From positions 1 through 7,318 of the forward strand of contig JAKAXG010000112.1 in NCBI GenBank assembly GCA_021827225.1: a stretch of 7,318 nucleotides of DNA. The letters are read 5' to 3'. Positions 1 through 7,318 of this stretch are shown piece after piece; the stretch's first letter is position 1, and every line of letters starts with the position of its first letter. The notes under the pieces were generated by a model. It was not told the DNA's origin. It saw only the letters and a program-made list of their open reading frames with translations, and ran no database searches. The stretch is from Actinomycetes bacterium. GTDB lineage: Bacteria > Actinomycetota > Acidimicrobiia > Acidimicrobiales > Palsa-688. The translations under genes and the position numbers were made by a program.

Positions 1-167
1 AGGCCGGGCGGTCCCGCTTCGAGGCCGACCTGGCCGAGTTGCCGCCCGCGGCCCGGGATCTCGACCGCCCGGTCGCCGTGGCCGCCGGGCTGACGCCCGA
101 CCTGCAGCGACTGAGCCGGGAGGTGACCGAGGCGCTGTCGGCCGGCCGGCGGCCGCCGATCCGGTAG
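1..167 (+). CDS. C-terminal fragment, probable nicotinate phosphoribosyltransferase
   Basis: This is an open frame entering from the left edge (first full codon at 3) and ending at TAG 165-167; 54 residues are visible. The fragment reads as a basic helix (RSRFEADLAELPPAARDLDR) followed by a Pro/Val stretch, LTPDLQRLSREVTEAL and a basic tail. A 'DLA-LP-AAR-LD-P' segment followed by 'L-P-L--L' resembles the C-terminus of nicotinate phosphoribosyltransferases, which make nicotinate mononucleotide from nicotinate and PRPP in NAD salvage. No catalytic residues lie in the visible part, so the name rests on this tail pattern alone. It is on the same strand as the trehalose gene, 68 bases upstream, but that gene appears to have its own promoter. 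The reading frame and stop are solid; the family is moderately sure. Confidence 0.55.
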   Translation, partial: AGRSRFEADLAELPPAARDLDRPVAVAAGLTPDLQRLSREVTEALSAGRRPPIR

Positions 168-222
168 CCACCCGGTGCCGCAGAGCGCCTGGCCGGTTTT
201 CCGCAATCCGGCGGCGGGCGCT

Positions 223-228
223 TAGGGT
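223..228 (+). promoter_or_regulatory. -10-like TAGGGT element for a leaderless otsA transcript
   Basis: TAGGGT fits the actinobacterial TANNNT -10 pattern and is followed by exactly 7 bases before the ATG at 236. This is the spacing expected when transcription starts at the A of the start codon. No Shine-Dalgarno sequence precedes the ATG. A convincing -35 box is not visible; TTCCGC at 199-204, with 18-base spacing, is a poor match. The GTG at 227 lies inside this element, which argues against it as the real start. Confidence 0.5.
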
Positions 229-235
229 GGCGGCC

Positions 236-1648
<1,413 letters not shown>

Positions 1649-1652
1649 CGCT

Positions 1653-1680
1653 CCGCCGCCGGAAACCTATCCCGCGGCGG
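1653..1680. terminator. Possible hairpin between convergent genes
   Basis: CCGCCGC (1653-1659) and GCGGCGG (1674-1680) form a 7-bp all-GC inverted repeat with a 14-base loop. It straddles the 18-base gap between the otsA stop and the H1-like gene stop and could act in both directions. No T-tract follows on either side. The right arm lies in the last codons of the H1-like gene, where GC-rich Ala/Gly codons could create such a match by chance. Confidence 0.25.
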
Positions 1681-2239
1681 TGGTCCGCCGACGCCGGGTC
1701 GCCGCCTTGGCGGCCTTGGCCGGGGTGCTGGCCGCCGTCGCGGCGGTCGACGTCGCAGCCTTGCGGGCGGACGCTTTGCGGGCCGGGGCCTTGCGGGCCG
1801 GGGTCCCGTTACCGGCGGCAGCCGTCTTGCGGGCCGGTGTCTTGCGGGCCGGGGCGGTGGAACCGGCGGTGTCAGAAGTGGTGGCCTTCGCAGCGCGGGC
1901 TTTGGACGCCCGGGACTTGGTGGCCGGGGCCGCCTTCTCCGCGGGGGCCTCGACCTGGGCCACCGACTTGGGTCCCCGGGTCCGGCTGCGAGTGGTGGCG
2001 GCTGCGGCCGCCGCCGGTGCCGCGGCGACCGGCGCCGCCGCCACCTTCTTCGCCGCCGCGGCGGTGCGGTCCTCGACGACTACGTCGTCGCTCAGAAGAC
2101 CCCTCAAAGAGCGCAGAGTGGCGCCTTTGGCGCGGGGCTCGGTGAAGACCTTCGAGGTGAGCAGTTCCGTCCCGCTCGTCCCGACCAATGCGATCTGGGA
2201 CCCACCATCGGTGGAAGTAACTATCAGCTTGGCTGCCAT
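1667..2239 (-). CDS. DUF1508-like protein with histone H1-like Ala/Lys/Arg tail
   Basis: The protein has 190 residues and two parts. Residues 1-58 form a compact, mostly beta-like segment (DGGSQIALVG, SGTELLTSKVFTEP, TLRSLRGLL, VVVED). Its 'GSQIALVGTSGTELLTS' pattern recalls the small DUF1508/YegP family, but I call this only tentatively. Residues 60-190 are low complexity: alanine blocks, then Lys/Arg/Pro-rich sequence with five ARK motifs (131-160, four as PARK), and a terminal TRRRR. Such tails occur in H1-like bacterial proteins and in the C-terminal extension of mycobacterial HupB, where they bind DNA. A DNA- or RNA-binding, nucleoid-associated role is therefore inferred. There is no signal peptide or membrane segment. 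The start is ATG 2239 with AGGAG five bases upstream. The gene converges with otsA and follows the signalling operon on the same strand after an 87-base gap. Confidence 0.85.
   Translation of the reverse strand: MAAKLIVTSTDGGSQIALVGTSGTELLTSKVFTEPRAKGATLRSLRGLLSDDVVVEDRTAAAAKKVAAAPVAAAPAAAAAATTRSRTRGPKSVAQVEAPAEKAAPATKSRASKARAAKATTSDTAGSTAPARKTPARKTAAAGNGTPARKAPARKASARKAATSTAATAASTPAKAAKAATRRRRTTAAG
1760..1852 (-). repeat. Tandem-like PARK/SARK-coding repeats
   Basis: Within the H1-like gene, a recurring TTGCGGGC core (plus-strand sense, near 1761, 1775, 1791, 1826 and 1842) encodes the five (P/S)ARK motifs at residues 130-160. Spacing is uneven (roughly 14-35 bases), so this is an imperfect in-frame coding repeat and not a perfect satellite. 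Copy number could vary between strains by slippage. Confidence 0.7.
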
Positions 2240-2244
2240 GTGCG

Positions 2245-2249
2245 CTCCT
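2245..2249 (-). promoter_or_regulatory. Ribosome binding site AGGAG of the H1-like gene
   Basis: On the minus strand AGGAG lies five bases before ATG 2239. It is a good Shine-Dalgarno match and supports this start for the H1-like protein. Confidence 0.65.
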
Positions 2250-2272
2250 GTTGTACGGGGAAGTTCACATCC

Positions 2273-2278
2273 ACTTTA
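2273..2278 (-). promoter_or_regulatory. Candidate -10 box (TAAAGT) for the H1-like gene
   Basis: Minus-strand TAAAGT fits TANNNT and sits in the AT-richest part of the 87-base gap between the phosphatase gene and the H1-like gene. A start about 7 bases downstream would give a leader of roughly 26 bases carrying the AGGAG site. No clear -35 hexamer is visible. If real, the H1-like gene is transcribed separately from the signalling operon. Confidence 0.35.
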
Positions 2279-2326
2279 GGAAGTAATTGCACGGGAGCGC
2301 GGCACATACGCCCATGAGCATTGATT

Positions 2327-4027
2327 TCAGGCGTCAGGATCGGCCAATCGGGCGGCGAGGAGCGCCACGTCGTCGTCATGGCTGCCGGCGAGCATGCACT
2401 TCAGAGCCAGGTCGCAGATCTGCTCGACGTCGAGCAGATGGGCAGTGCCATCAAGGGTTTTTGCCAACTCGGCCATTCCCACGCCGACCGGTCTGGTGCG
2501 CGATTCGACCAAACCGTCGGTGAAGATCAGCAGTGTCGAGCCCGGTTCGAGTTTGGTGACCGTCGGCAGATAGATGGGCACGTCCCGCACGCCCATCGGG
2601 GCGTGCGGATCGGCCTGCAGGTAGCGCGTCGATCCGTCCGGGCCGAGGACCAGCGGGGGCGGATGGCCGGCCAGCACCAGTTCGACGGCGCCGGTCCCGG
2701 GCTCCACCATCAGACAGGCGGCCGTGGCGATGGAGCTCTCGCTGACGTCCTGCAGGAGGATGTCGAGGCTGCGCATCAGCACTGTGGCCGGCAGTTGCTG
2801 GAGCGCGTAGGCCCTCATGGCGGTTCGCAGCTGGCCCATCACCGCGGCCGCCCGCGGCCCGCGGCCGACGACGTCGCCCACGGCCATCATGACCCGGCCG
2901 TCCTCCATCAAAACGGTGTCGTACCAGTCCCCCCCGACCTGGGTCCCGCCCCCGCCGGCCACGTAGCGGGCGGCGAGCGACAGGCGCTGTATGCGCGGCA
3001 GCGCCGCCGGCAGCATCGAACGCTGCAGCGTCTCGGCGATCAGGTGCTCCTGGGCGTAGCGCTCGGCGTTGCCGATGGCCACCGCCGCCATCTGCGCCAG
3101 TTGCAGCAGCACCACCTCGTCGTCGCTGGTGAAGTCGCCGTCTATCTTGTCGGCCACCTGGATCAGACCGAGGGTCTCGTCGTCGCGGCTTATGAGCGGG
3201 ACGGCCAGCCACCCCTCCAGGAACGGATGGCCCGGCGCCACCCCGGTCAGTCCCCGGCTCAGCAGGCTGCGTTCGATCTCCCGTTTGGTCATCCTGACCA
3301 CGGACGCCTCGTCGAGCACGAAGGCGTAGACGGGTGAGAGGTCGGTGTGGCGGCCCTCGGCCGCCCAGGCCGCGTACTTCTCCGAGTAGGACCGGGACCG
3401 CTCCGGCGATCCGAGATCGGGCCGGCTGGTGATCACCGTCTCCGCCTCGTGGGCCCCGATGATCTCCCTGGCGCTGTCATTGATGACCCTGAGCATCTCG
3501 TCCAGCGAGAGGGTGGAGTTGATGGCCAGGGCGGCGTCGGCCAGCTTCCTCAGGTGGCGGGCTTCGGCCGCGTAGTGCTCCTCCAGACGGCGGGAGAGGA
3601 GGTCGCTCTGCCGGCGCAGCAGGGCGTTCTTCTGGGCCAGGTCCACGAACACCTGCACCTTCGCCCGCAGCAGCGCCGGGTCCACCGGTTTGGTGACGTA
3701 GTCCACCGCTCCGGTCGTGAAGCCCTCGAGGGCGTGCCCGGCTTGTGTCGACACCGCCGACAGGAAGATGATCGGGATGTCGGAGGTGCGTTCCCGCTCT
3801 TTGATGCGGCGGGCCGTCTCGAGACCGTCCATGCCGGGCATCTGGACGTCGAGCAGGATGACCGAGACCTCGTCGCGCAGCAGGCGCTTGAGGGCCTTGT
3901 CCCCACTCGTCACCGAGATCAGGTGGTAGCCCAGGGGCTCGAGCGCCGCCTCCAGGGCCCGCAGGTTGGCCGGCCGGTCGTCGACCAGCAGCAGCGTCGC
4001 CTCCGGAGCGGCATCGGAGAGGTTCAT
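2327..4027 (-). CDS. Response regulator: REC-GAF-SpoIIE/PP2C serine phosphatase
   Basis: The 566-residue cytosolic protein has three domains. The receiver (about 10-125) has acidic pocket Asp16/Asp17, phospho-acceptor Asp60 in LLDVQMPGMDG, Ser90 and Lys113 (TKP), so it should be phosphorylatable. A helical linker (about 128-165) with coiled-coil character leads to a GAF-like sensor domain (about 165-322). The SpoIIE-type PP2C phosphatase (about 330-562) shows GGDWYD (365-370), GDVVGRG with Asp385, AGHPPP, FTDGLVESR and a final DDDVALL, which are the metal-binding acidic positions of the family. RsbU/RsbP-type relatives dephosphorylate a STAS anti-anti-sigma protein and so release a sigma factor; the substrate here is not visible. 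The ATG overlaps the cheB stop as ATGA, with a weak AGGGA three bases upstream, implying translational coupling. It is the last gene of the operon and probably its output, switched by the upstream hybrid kinase. Confidence 0.95.
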   Translation of the reverse strand: MNLSDAAPEATLLLVDDRPANLRALEAALEPLGYHLISVTSGDKALKRLLRDEVSVILLDVQMPGMDGLETARRIKERERTSDIPIIFLSAVSTQAGHALEGFTTGAVDYVTKPVDPALLRAKVQVFVDLAQKNALLRRQSDLLSRRLEEHYAAEARHLRKLADAALAINSTLSLDEMLRVINDSAREIIGAHEAETVITSRPDLGSPERSRSYSEKYAAWAAEGRHTDLSPVYAFVLDEASVVRMTKREIERSLLSRGLTGVAPGHPFLEGWLAVPLISRDDETLGLIQVADKIDGDFTSDDEVVLLQLAQMAAVAIGNAERYAQEHLIAETLQRSMLPAALPRIQRLSLAARYVAGGGGTQVGGDWYDTVLMEDGRVMMAVGDVVGRGPRAAAVMGQLRTAMRAYALQQLPATVLMRSLDILLQDVSESSIATAACLMVEPGTGAVELVLAGHPPPLVLGPDGSTRYLQADPHAPMGVRDVPIYLPTVTKLEPGSTLLIFTDGLVESRTRPVGVGMAELAKTLDGTAHLLDVEQICDLALKCMLAGSHDDDVALLAARLADPDA

Positions 4028-4596
4028 CGGTCCCTGTCCATCTGGTTTAGCCGCCGGGCCAGGCCCTTCAGGTCCAGCACCTCGTCGACGGCCCCGGTGG
4101 CGATGGCCGCCGTGGGCATGTCCGGCTTCTCCGCCTCTTCGGGATCCTGCACCAGCACCCGGCCTCCTGCCGCCTTCACGCTCACTACTCCCCGGCTGCC
4201 ATCGGAGTTGGCCCCCGTGAGCACGACGGCCACCAGTTCCGGACCATAGGAATCGGCCGCCGTCTCGAACAGCACGTCGACCGATGGTCGGCTGTAGCTT
4301 ACGGGTGCCTCCAGTGACAGCGACAACGTCCCTTCGTCGACCAGCAGATGGTAGTCCGGCGGCCCCAGATAGATCGTACCGGGTTCTATCGGCTCCTTGT
4401 CCTCGGTGTCGACCACGGGGAGGGCGCAGCGTTCGGTCAGGTAGTGGCGCATGGCGCCGTCGGGAGTCGATCGTCCCCGGTGCTGCACCACCACCACCGC
4501 CGGCCTGAACGACGGGGAAAGCCCCGAAAGCAGCACGCCGAGGGCCTCCAGGCCGCCCCAGGAAGTGCCGATGGCCACCAGGCGGGGCCTGGTCAC
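4024..4596 (-). CDS. cheB: Stand-alone CheB-type protein-glutamate methylesterase
   Basis: The 190-residue protein is a single CheB methylesterase domain. Such enzymes hydrolyse glutamate methyl esters made by CheR and often deamidate glutamines on signalling proteins. Counting from the GTG at 4596, the catalytic triad is visible as Ser12 in GTSWGG, His39 in VVVQHRG and Asp132 in LTGANSDGS. The N-terminal receiver domain of classical chemotaxis CheB is absent, so activity is not directly controlled by phosphorylation in this chain. The open frame extends upstream to 4779, but those 61 codons lie antiphase over cheR and do not look like CheB. The GTG at 4594-4596 overlaps the cheR TGA as GTGA and has a strong GGAGGA four bases before it, which decides the start. 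Its stop overlaps the phosphatase start (ATGA). The substrate is unknown; a methylatable helix in the truncated kinase or a receptor elsewhere is possible. Confidence 0.93.
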   Translation of the reverse strand: MTRPRLVAIGTSWGGLEALGVLLSGLSPSFRPAVVVVQHRGRSTPDGAMRHYLTERCALPVVDTEDKEPIEPGTIYLGPPDYHLLVDEGTLSLSLEAPVSYSRPSVDVLFETAADSYGPELVAVVLTGANSDGSRGVVSVKAAGGRVLVQDPEEAEKPDMPTAAIATGAVDEVLDLKGLARRLNQMDRDR

Positions 4597-5417
4597 CGGA
4601 TCCTCCGGTAGATCTTCTCCCGCTCGTCGAGCTCCTCGAAGTCCGAGGCGTAGGTGGTGAAGCGCAGCGACTCCTTCTGCCCGAGGGCGAGAACCCCGAA
4701 GCGGATCAGGCTGCGGTGCATCAGACCGACCACCTTGTCCTGCAGCGACCGGTCGAAATAGATCATCACGTTCCGGCACACGATCAGATGGAACTCGTTG
4801 AAGTCGGCATCGGACACCAGGTTGTGCTGGGCGAACACGATGTTGTCGGCCAGGGCGGGGGAGAACTGCACCACCTCCCCGAAGGTCTTGTAGTAGTCGG
4901 AGAAGGCGGCCCGGCCGCCGCCGGCGATGTAGTTCTCGGTGTAGCTGCGCATCCGCTCCAGCGGGAACACCAGCCGGCGGGCCCGTTCGATCACGTCGGC
5001 GTTGATGTCAGTGGCGTAGATGCGCACCCGGTCGCCCACCCCCTCCTCCTGCAGCAGGATGGCGAGGGACAGCGTTTCCTCACCGCTGGCGCAGCCGGCG
5101 TTCCACACCCGCACGAAGGGGTAGGTGCGCAGGATGGGAATGACCTTCTCCCGCAGCGCCACGAAGAAGGTCGGGTCGCGGAACATGCTGGTCACGCTGA
5201 CCGACAGGTCCAGCAGCAACCGGTCCATGCACGACGGGTCGTGCAGGATGCGCTCCTGCAGGCCGGAGATGCTCTGCACGCCTTCCTCGGCGATCCGCCG
5301 CCACACCCGGCGCCGGATGGAGCTGCGGGAGTACTCCCGGAAGTCGTAGCCGTAACGCTGGTAGATGCCCTCGAGCAGGAGGCGCAGCTCCAGATCCTCG
5401 ATGGCGTCGCGAGGCAC
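4593..5417 (-). CDS. cheR: CheR-type SAM-dependent protein-glutamate methyltransferase
   Basis: The 274-residue enzyme transfers a methyl group from S-adenosylmethionine to glutamate side chains, opposing CheB. The N-terminal helical CheR domain (about 8-65) is followed by the hallmark SVTSMFRDPTFF (74-85). The Rossmann-type methyltransferase domain has the SAM motif AGCASGEE (107-114), the acidic ATDIN motif (135-139) and VCRNVMIYF (213-221). Length is normal and no TPR or PAS domain is fused. The start is GTG 5417, three bases after the kinase stop; there is no good Shine-Dalgarno (only a weak TTAGG), so translation probably depends on ribosomes finishing the kinase. The end overlaps cheB. 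This non-motility type of CheR often sits beside large hybrid kinases, as here. I am very sure of the family and unsure of its substrate. Confidence 0.95.
   Translation of the reverse strand: MPRDAIEDLELRLLLEGIYQRYGYDFREYSRSSIRRRVWRRIAEEGVQSISGLQERILHDPSCMDRLLLDLSVSVTSMFRDPTFFVALREKVIPILRTYPFVRVWNAGCASGEETLSLAILLQEEGVGDRVRIYATDINADVIERARRLVFPLERMRSYTENYIAGGGRAAFSDYYKTFGEVVQFSPALADNIVFAQHNLVSDADFNEFHLIVCRNVMIYFDRSLQDKVVGLMHRSLIRFGVLALGQKESLRFTTYASDFEELDEREKIYRRIR
4601..4606 (-). promoter_or_regulatory. Ribosome binding site GGAGGA that fixes the cheB start
   Basis: On the minus strand GGAGGA lies four bases before the GTG at 4596, inside the last codons of cheR. It supports the short 190-residue CheB instead of an upstream start within cheR. 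Confidence 0.7.
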
Positions 5418-5420
5418 CGC

Positions 5421-7318
5421 CTAACCGTAGAGCCAGACCCGCATCAGCGAGACCAACTGTTCTATGTCGACCGGTTTGGTGATGTAGTCCGACGCCCCGG
5501 CTTCGATGCTCCTCTCCCGGTCCCCCTTCATGGCCTTGGCAGTGAGGGCGATGATGGGAAGCTTGCGGAAGGCGGGGACCCGGCGGATCTCGGCCATGGT
5601 CTCGTAGCCGTCCATCTCCGGCATCATGATGTCCATCAGGACGATGTTGGTGTCGGGGTTGGCGTTGAGGGTGGCCAGCCCCTCCCGGCCGTTCTCGGCG
5701 AAGATGACCTGCATCCCGTGGCGCTCGAGGACGCTGGTCAGGGCGAACACGTTGCGCACGTCGTCGTCGACGATCAGCACCCGCTTGCCCTCCAGGACCT
5801 CGGTGCTGGTGTGGAGCTGCTCGAGCAGCAGCCTCTGGTCCTGGGGCAGCCGGCTGGGAGGCTGGTGGAGGAACAGGGTCGTCTCCGCCAGCAGGCGCTC
5901 CGGGGACCTGGCGTCCTTGACGATGATCGTCTCCGCGTACTTCGAGAGGCGGGTCTCCTCCCGCCGGGTCAGGTCCTTGCCGGTGTAGACGATCACCGGG
6001 ATGCGCGACAGGCGCTCGTCGGACTTCAGCCGCTCCAGCAGGGCGAACCCGCTGGACCTGGGCAGCTTCAGGTCCAGCACCATGCAGTCGACGCTGCGGG
6101 ACCCGAGCAGGGCTTCTGCCTCCTCCCCGCTCGCCGCGGTCACGACCTCCACCCCGTCGCCCGCCCCGAGCAGGGCGGCGACGGCGTTGCGCTCGGTCTC
6201 GTCGTCCTCCACCACCAGCACGCTGCGGACCGGGCGGTCGGCGAAGCCGGCCAGGTCGGCCACCGCCGACGCCAGCTCCGACGCCGACACCGGCTTGGAG
6301 CTGAACCCGAAGGCGCCCAACCGCAGCGTCTCCTGCCGGCGATCCGGGCCGGACAGCACGTGCACCGGGATGTGGCGCAGGTCGGGGTCCTGCTTGAAGT
6401 GGACCAGCAGGGCGCTTCCCTCGGCGTAGTGCAACTCGGTGTCCAGCAGGATGGTGTCGGGCCGGAACTCCCGGGCCAGGGCCAGGGCGGTGCCCGCCCG
6501 GGTGGTGCAGACCACCTTGAACCCGGCGTCGTGTGACGCGTCCGTGGCGGCCCGGGCCAGGTCGCGCTCGCTGGTGACGATCAGCATGATCCGGTCGCCG
6601 GGGTCGAGGCTTCCCCGGTCGTCGGCCAGGTCGCCGGGCATCGGCGTCAGGTGGTCCGGGTCGAGCGGCACGGGAGCCGGCGCCGGCGCCGCAACCGGTG
6701 CCGTACCCGCGGCCGCCGCCCCCGCCGCCGCCCTCGGGGCCTCCGCCTCCGGGCCGGCCCCGGCCTCCGGCTCGGCCGGCTGCGTGTAGGTGACGGGCAG
6801 GAACAGGGTGAAGGCGCTTCCCTCGCCCACCGCGCTCTCCACCCGGATCTCGCCGCCCAGCAGCCGGGCGATCTCCCGGCTGATCGACAGCCCCAGCCCG
6901 GTGCCGCCGTAGCGGCGGCTGGTGGTGCCGTCCGCCTGCTGGAAGGCCTCGAAGACCAGCCGCAGCTTGTCGGCCGGGATGCCCACCCCGGTGTCGGTGA
7001 CGGTGAAGGCCACCACCGACGCTGCCGCGCTCAACGCCGGCGAGGCGTAGCGGATGCCCTCGGGGGCCGCCCCGATGCTCAGCCGTACCGATCCCTGCTC
7101 GGTGAACTTCACCGCGTTCGACATCAGGTTCTTGAGGACCTGGTGCAGGCGTTGCTCGTCGGTGACCATCGAATCGGGAGCGTCACCGCCGAGCTCTATC
7201 TCGAGGGCCAGTCCTTTTTCCGAGGCCAGAGGACCGAAGTTCTGGCGGACCCGCTCCGCCACCTCGACCAGCGAGACAGGGGCGGCCACCACGTCCATCT
7301 TCCCGGCCTCGACTTTGG
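5421..7318 (-). CDS. Hybrid histidine kinase, HATPase plus three receivers (N-terminus outside window)
   Basis: The gene enters from the right edge and is read on the minus strand; the ATG at 7298 is internal, because the frame is open to the edge and reads KVEAGKMDVV, the usual join after a HisKA dimerisation helix. Numbering from that Met: the HATPase has an N-box (LMSNAVKFT, Asn61), DTGVGIP (102-108) and GGTGLGLSI (131-139). A Pro/Ala/Glu linker follows (about 171-233). Receiver 1 (about 236-350) has Asp286, Ser316 and Lys335, but VTSERD in place of the usual acidic pair. Receiver 2 (about 358-478) has Glu364/Asp365, Asp409, Thr439 and Lys461. Receiver 3 (about 505-625) has Asp511/Asp512, Asp556, Thr586 and Lys608. 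The phospho-accepting His and any sensor, HAMP or membrane part lie outside the window. It would autophosphorylate and pass phosphate through its receivers. The operon continues with cheR after three bases. Confidence 0.95.
   Translation of the reverse strand, partial: KVEAGKMDVVAAPVSLVEVAERVRQNFGPLASEKGLALEIELGGDAPDSMVTDEQRLHQVLKNLMSNAVKFTEQGSVRLSIGAAPEGIRYASPALSAAASVVAFTVTDTGVGIPADKLRLVFEAFQQADGTTSRRYGGTGLGLSISREIARLLGGEIRVESAVGEGSAFTLFLPVTYTQPAEPEAGAGPEAEAPRAAAGAAAAGTAPVAAPAPAPVPLDPDHLTPMPGDLADDRGSLDPGDRIMLIVTSERDLARAATDASHDAGFKVVCTTRAGTALALAREFRPDTILLDTELHYAEGSALLVHFKQDPDLRHIPVHVLSGPDRRQETLRLGAFGFSSKPVSASELASAVADLAGFADRPVRSVLVVEDDETERNAVAALLGAGDGVEVVTAASGEEAEALLGSRSVDCMVLDLKLPRSSGFALLERLKSDERLSRIPVIVYTGKDLTRREETRLSKYAETIIVKDARSPERLLAETTLFLHQPPSRLPQDQRLLLEQLHTSTEVLEGKRVLIVDDDVRNVFALTSVLERHGMQVIFAENGREGLATLNANPDTNIVLMDIMMPEMDGYETMAEIRRVPAFRKLPIIALTAKAMKGDRERSIEAGASDYITKPVDIEQLVSLMRVWLYG
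6594..6788 (-). other. Low-complexity Pro/Ala/Glu linker in the hybrid kinase
   Basis: The stretch encodes about 65 residues between the ATPase domain and the first receiver. It is rich in Ala, Pro, Glu and Gly, with alternating Ala-Pro near its middle and an Asp-rich end. It has no domain signature and is probably a flexible tether that lets the receivers reach the kinase core. Confidence 0.7.

Noticed and set aside
192..212. Inverted repeat GCCGG/CCGGC upstream of otsA as a terminator or operator
   Set aside because: It has only a 5-bp stem with an 11-base loop and no T-tract; such matches are common by chance at this GC content.
1760..1852. Possible CRISPR-like direct repeats
   Set aside because: The repeats are short, unevenly spaced and in frame with a coding tail, with no unique spacers of constant length.
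1680..2279. 199-codon plus-strand frame opposite the H1-like gene
   Set aside because: It is Ala/Val-rich only because it mirrors the Lys/Ala tail codons. The minus-strand frame has a good RBS, a folded-looking N-terminus and the expected ARK tail.
2240..2326. Terminator after the phosphatase gene
   Set aside because: I could find only 3- to 4-bp pairings and no T-tract in this gap, so read-through into the H1-like gene cannot be excluded and no terminator is called.
2321..4249. Two long plus-strand open frames (338 and 300 codons) opposite the REC-GAF-SpoIIE gene
   Set aside because: Same mirror-frame effect; the minus-strand frame carries clear receiver and phosphatase motifs while these show none.
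4597..4779. N-terminal 61-residue extension of CheB
   Set aside because: It overlaps cheR in another frame, lacks CheB similarity, and a strong GGAGGA plus a GTGA stop/start overlap marks the start at 4596.
4716..6536. 606-codon open frame on the plus strand
   Set aside because: It is antisense to the hybrid kinase and cheR. Its translation is His/Gly/Val/Asp/Gln-rich without any domain, as expected of a mirror frame in very GC-rich coding DNA.
7296..7298. ATG at 7298 as the start of the hybrid kinase
   Set aside because: The frame stays open to the window edge and the upstream residues KVEAGK continue the typical HisKA-to-ATPase junction, so the gene is truncated by the window and does not start here.

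Overview
The window is a very GC-rich chromosomal segment. Its codon usage, GTG starts, short intergenic gaps and a leaderless-type start for the trehalose gene suggest a high-GC actinomycetote, perhaps of the Acidimicrobiia or a neighbouring class. That placement is an inference from style and not from a marker gene. No mobile element, CRISPR array, tRNA or rRNA was seen.

Layout. Positions 1-167 (+) hold the last 54 codons of a gene that looks like nicotinate phosphoribosyltransferase. After a 68-base gap with a TAGGGT -10-like element comes a complete trehalose-6-phosphate synthase (236-1648, +). It converges, with only 18 bases between stops, on a minus-strand gene (1667-2239) for a small protein with a DUF1508-like N-terminus and a long Ala/Lys/Arg/Pro histone-H1-like tail. 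The rest of the window (2327-7318, minus strand) is one tightly packed signalling operon. In transcription order it encodes a hybrid histidine kinase with three receiver domains (its 5' end lies outside the window), a CheR methyltransferase, a stand-alone CheB methylesterase, and a receiver-GAF-SpoIIE/PP2C serine phosphatase. The kinase and cheR are 3 bases apart, cheR and cheB overlap as GTGA, and cheB and the phosphatase gene overlap as ATGA.

How the genes may work together. The operon joins His-Asp phosphorelay (kinase and four receivers), reversible protein carboxyl methylation (CheR/CheB) and Ser/Thr dephosphorylation (SpoIIE type). No chemoreceptor, CheA, CheW or flagellar gene is visible, so a non-motility role is likely. 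The SpoIIE-type output suggests control of an anti-sigma or STAS partner switch encoded elsewhere. The trehalose gene and the H1-like protein would fit a stress or stationary-phase neighbourhood, but nothing in the sequence proves that they are co-regulated. The region is mostly recognisable families. The least described items are the H1-like protein and the exact logic of the methylation/phosphatase operon.
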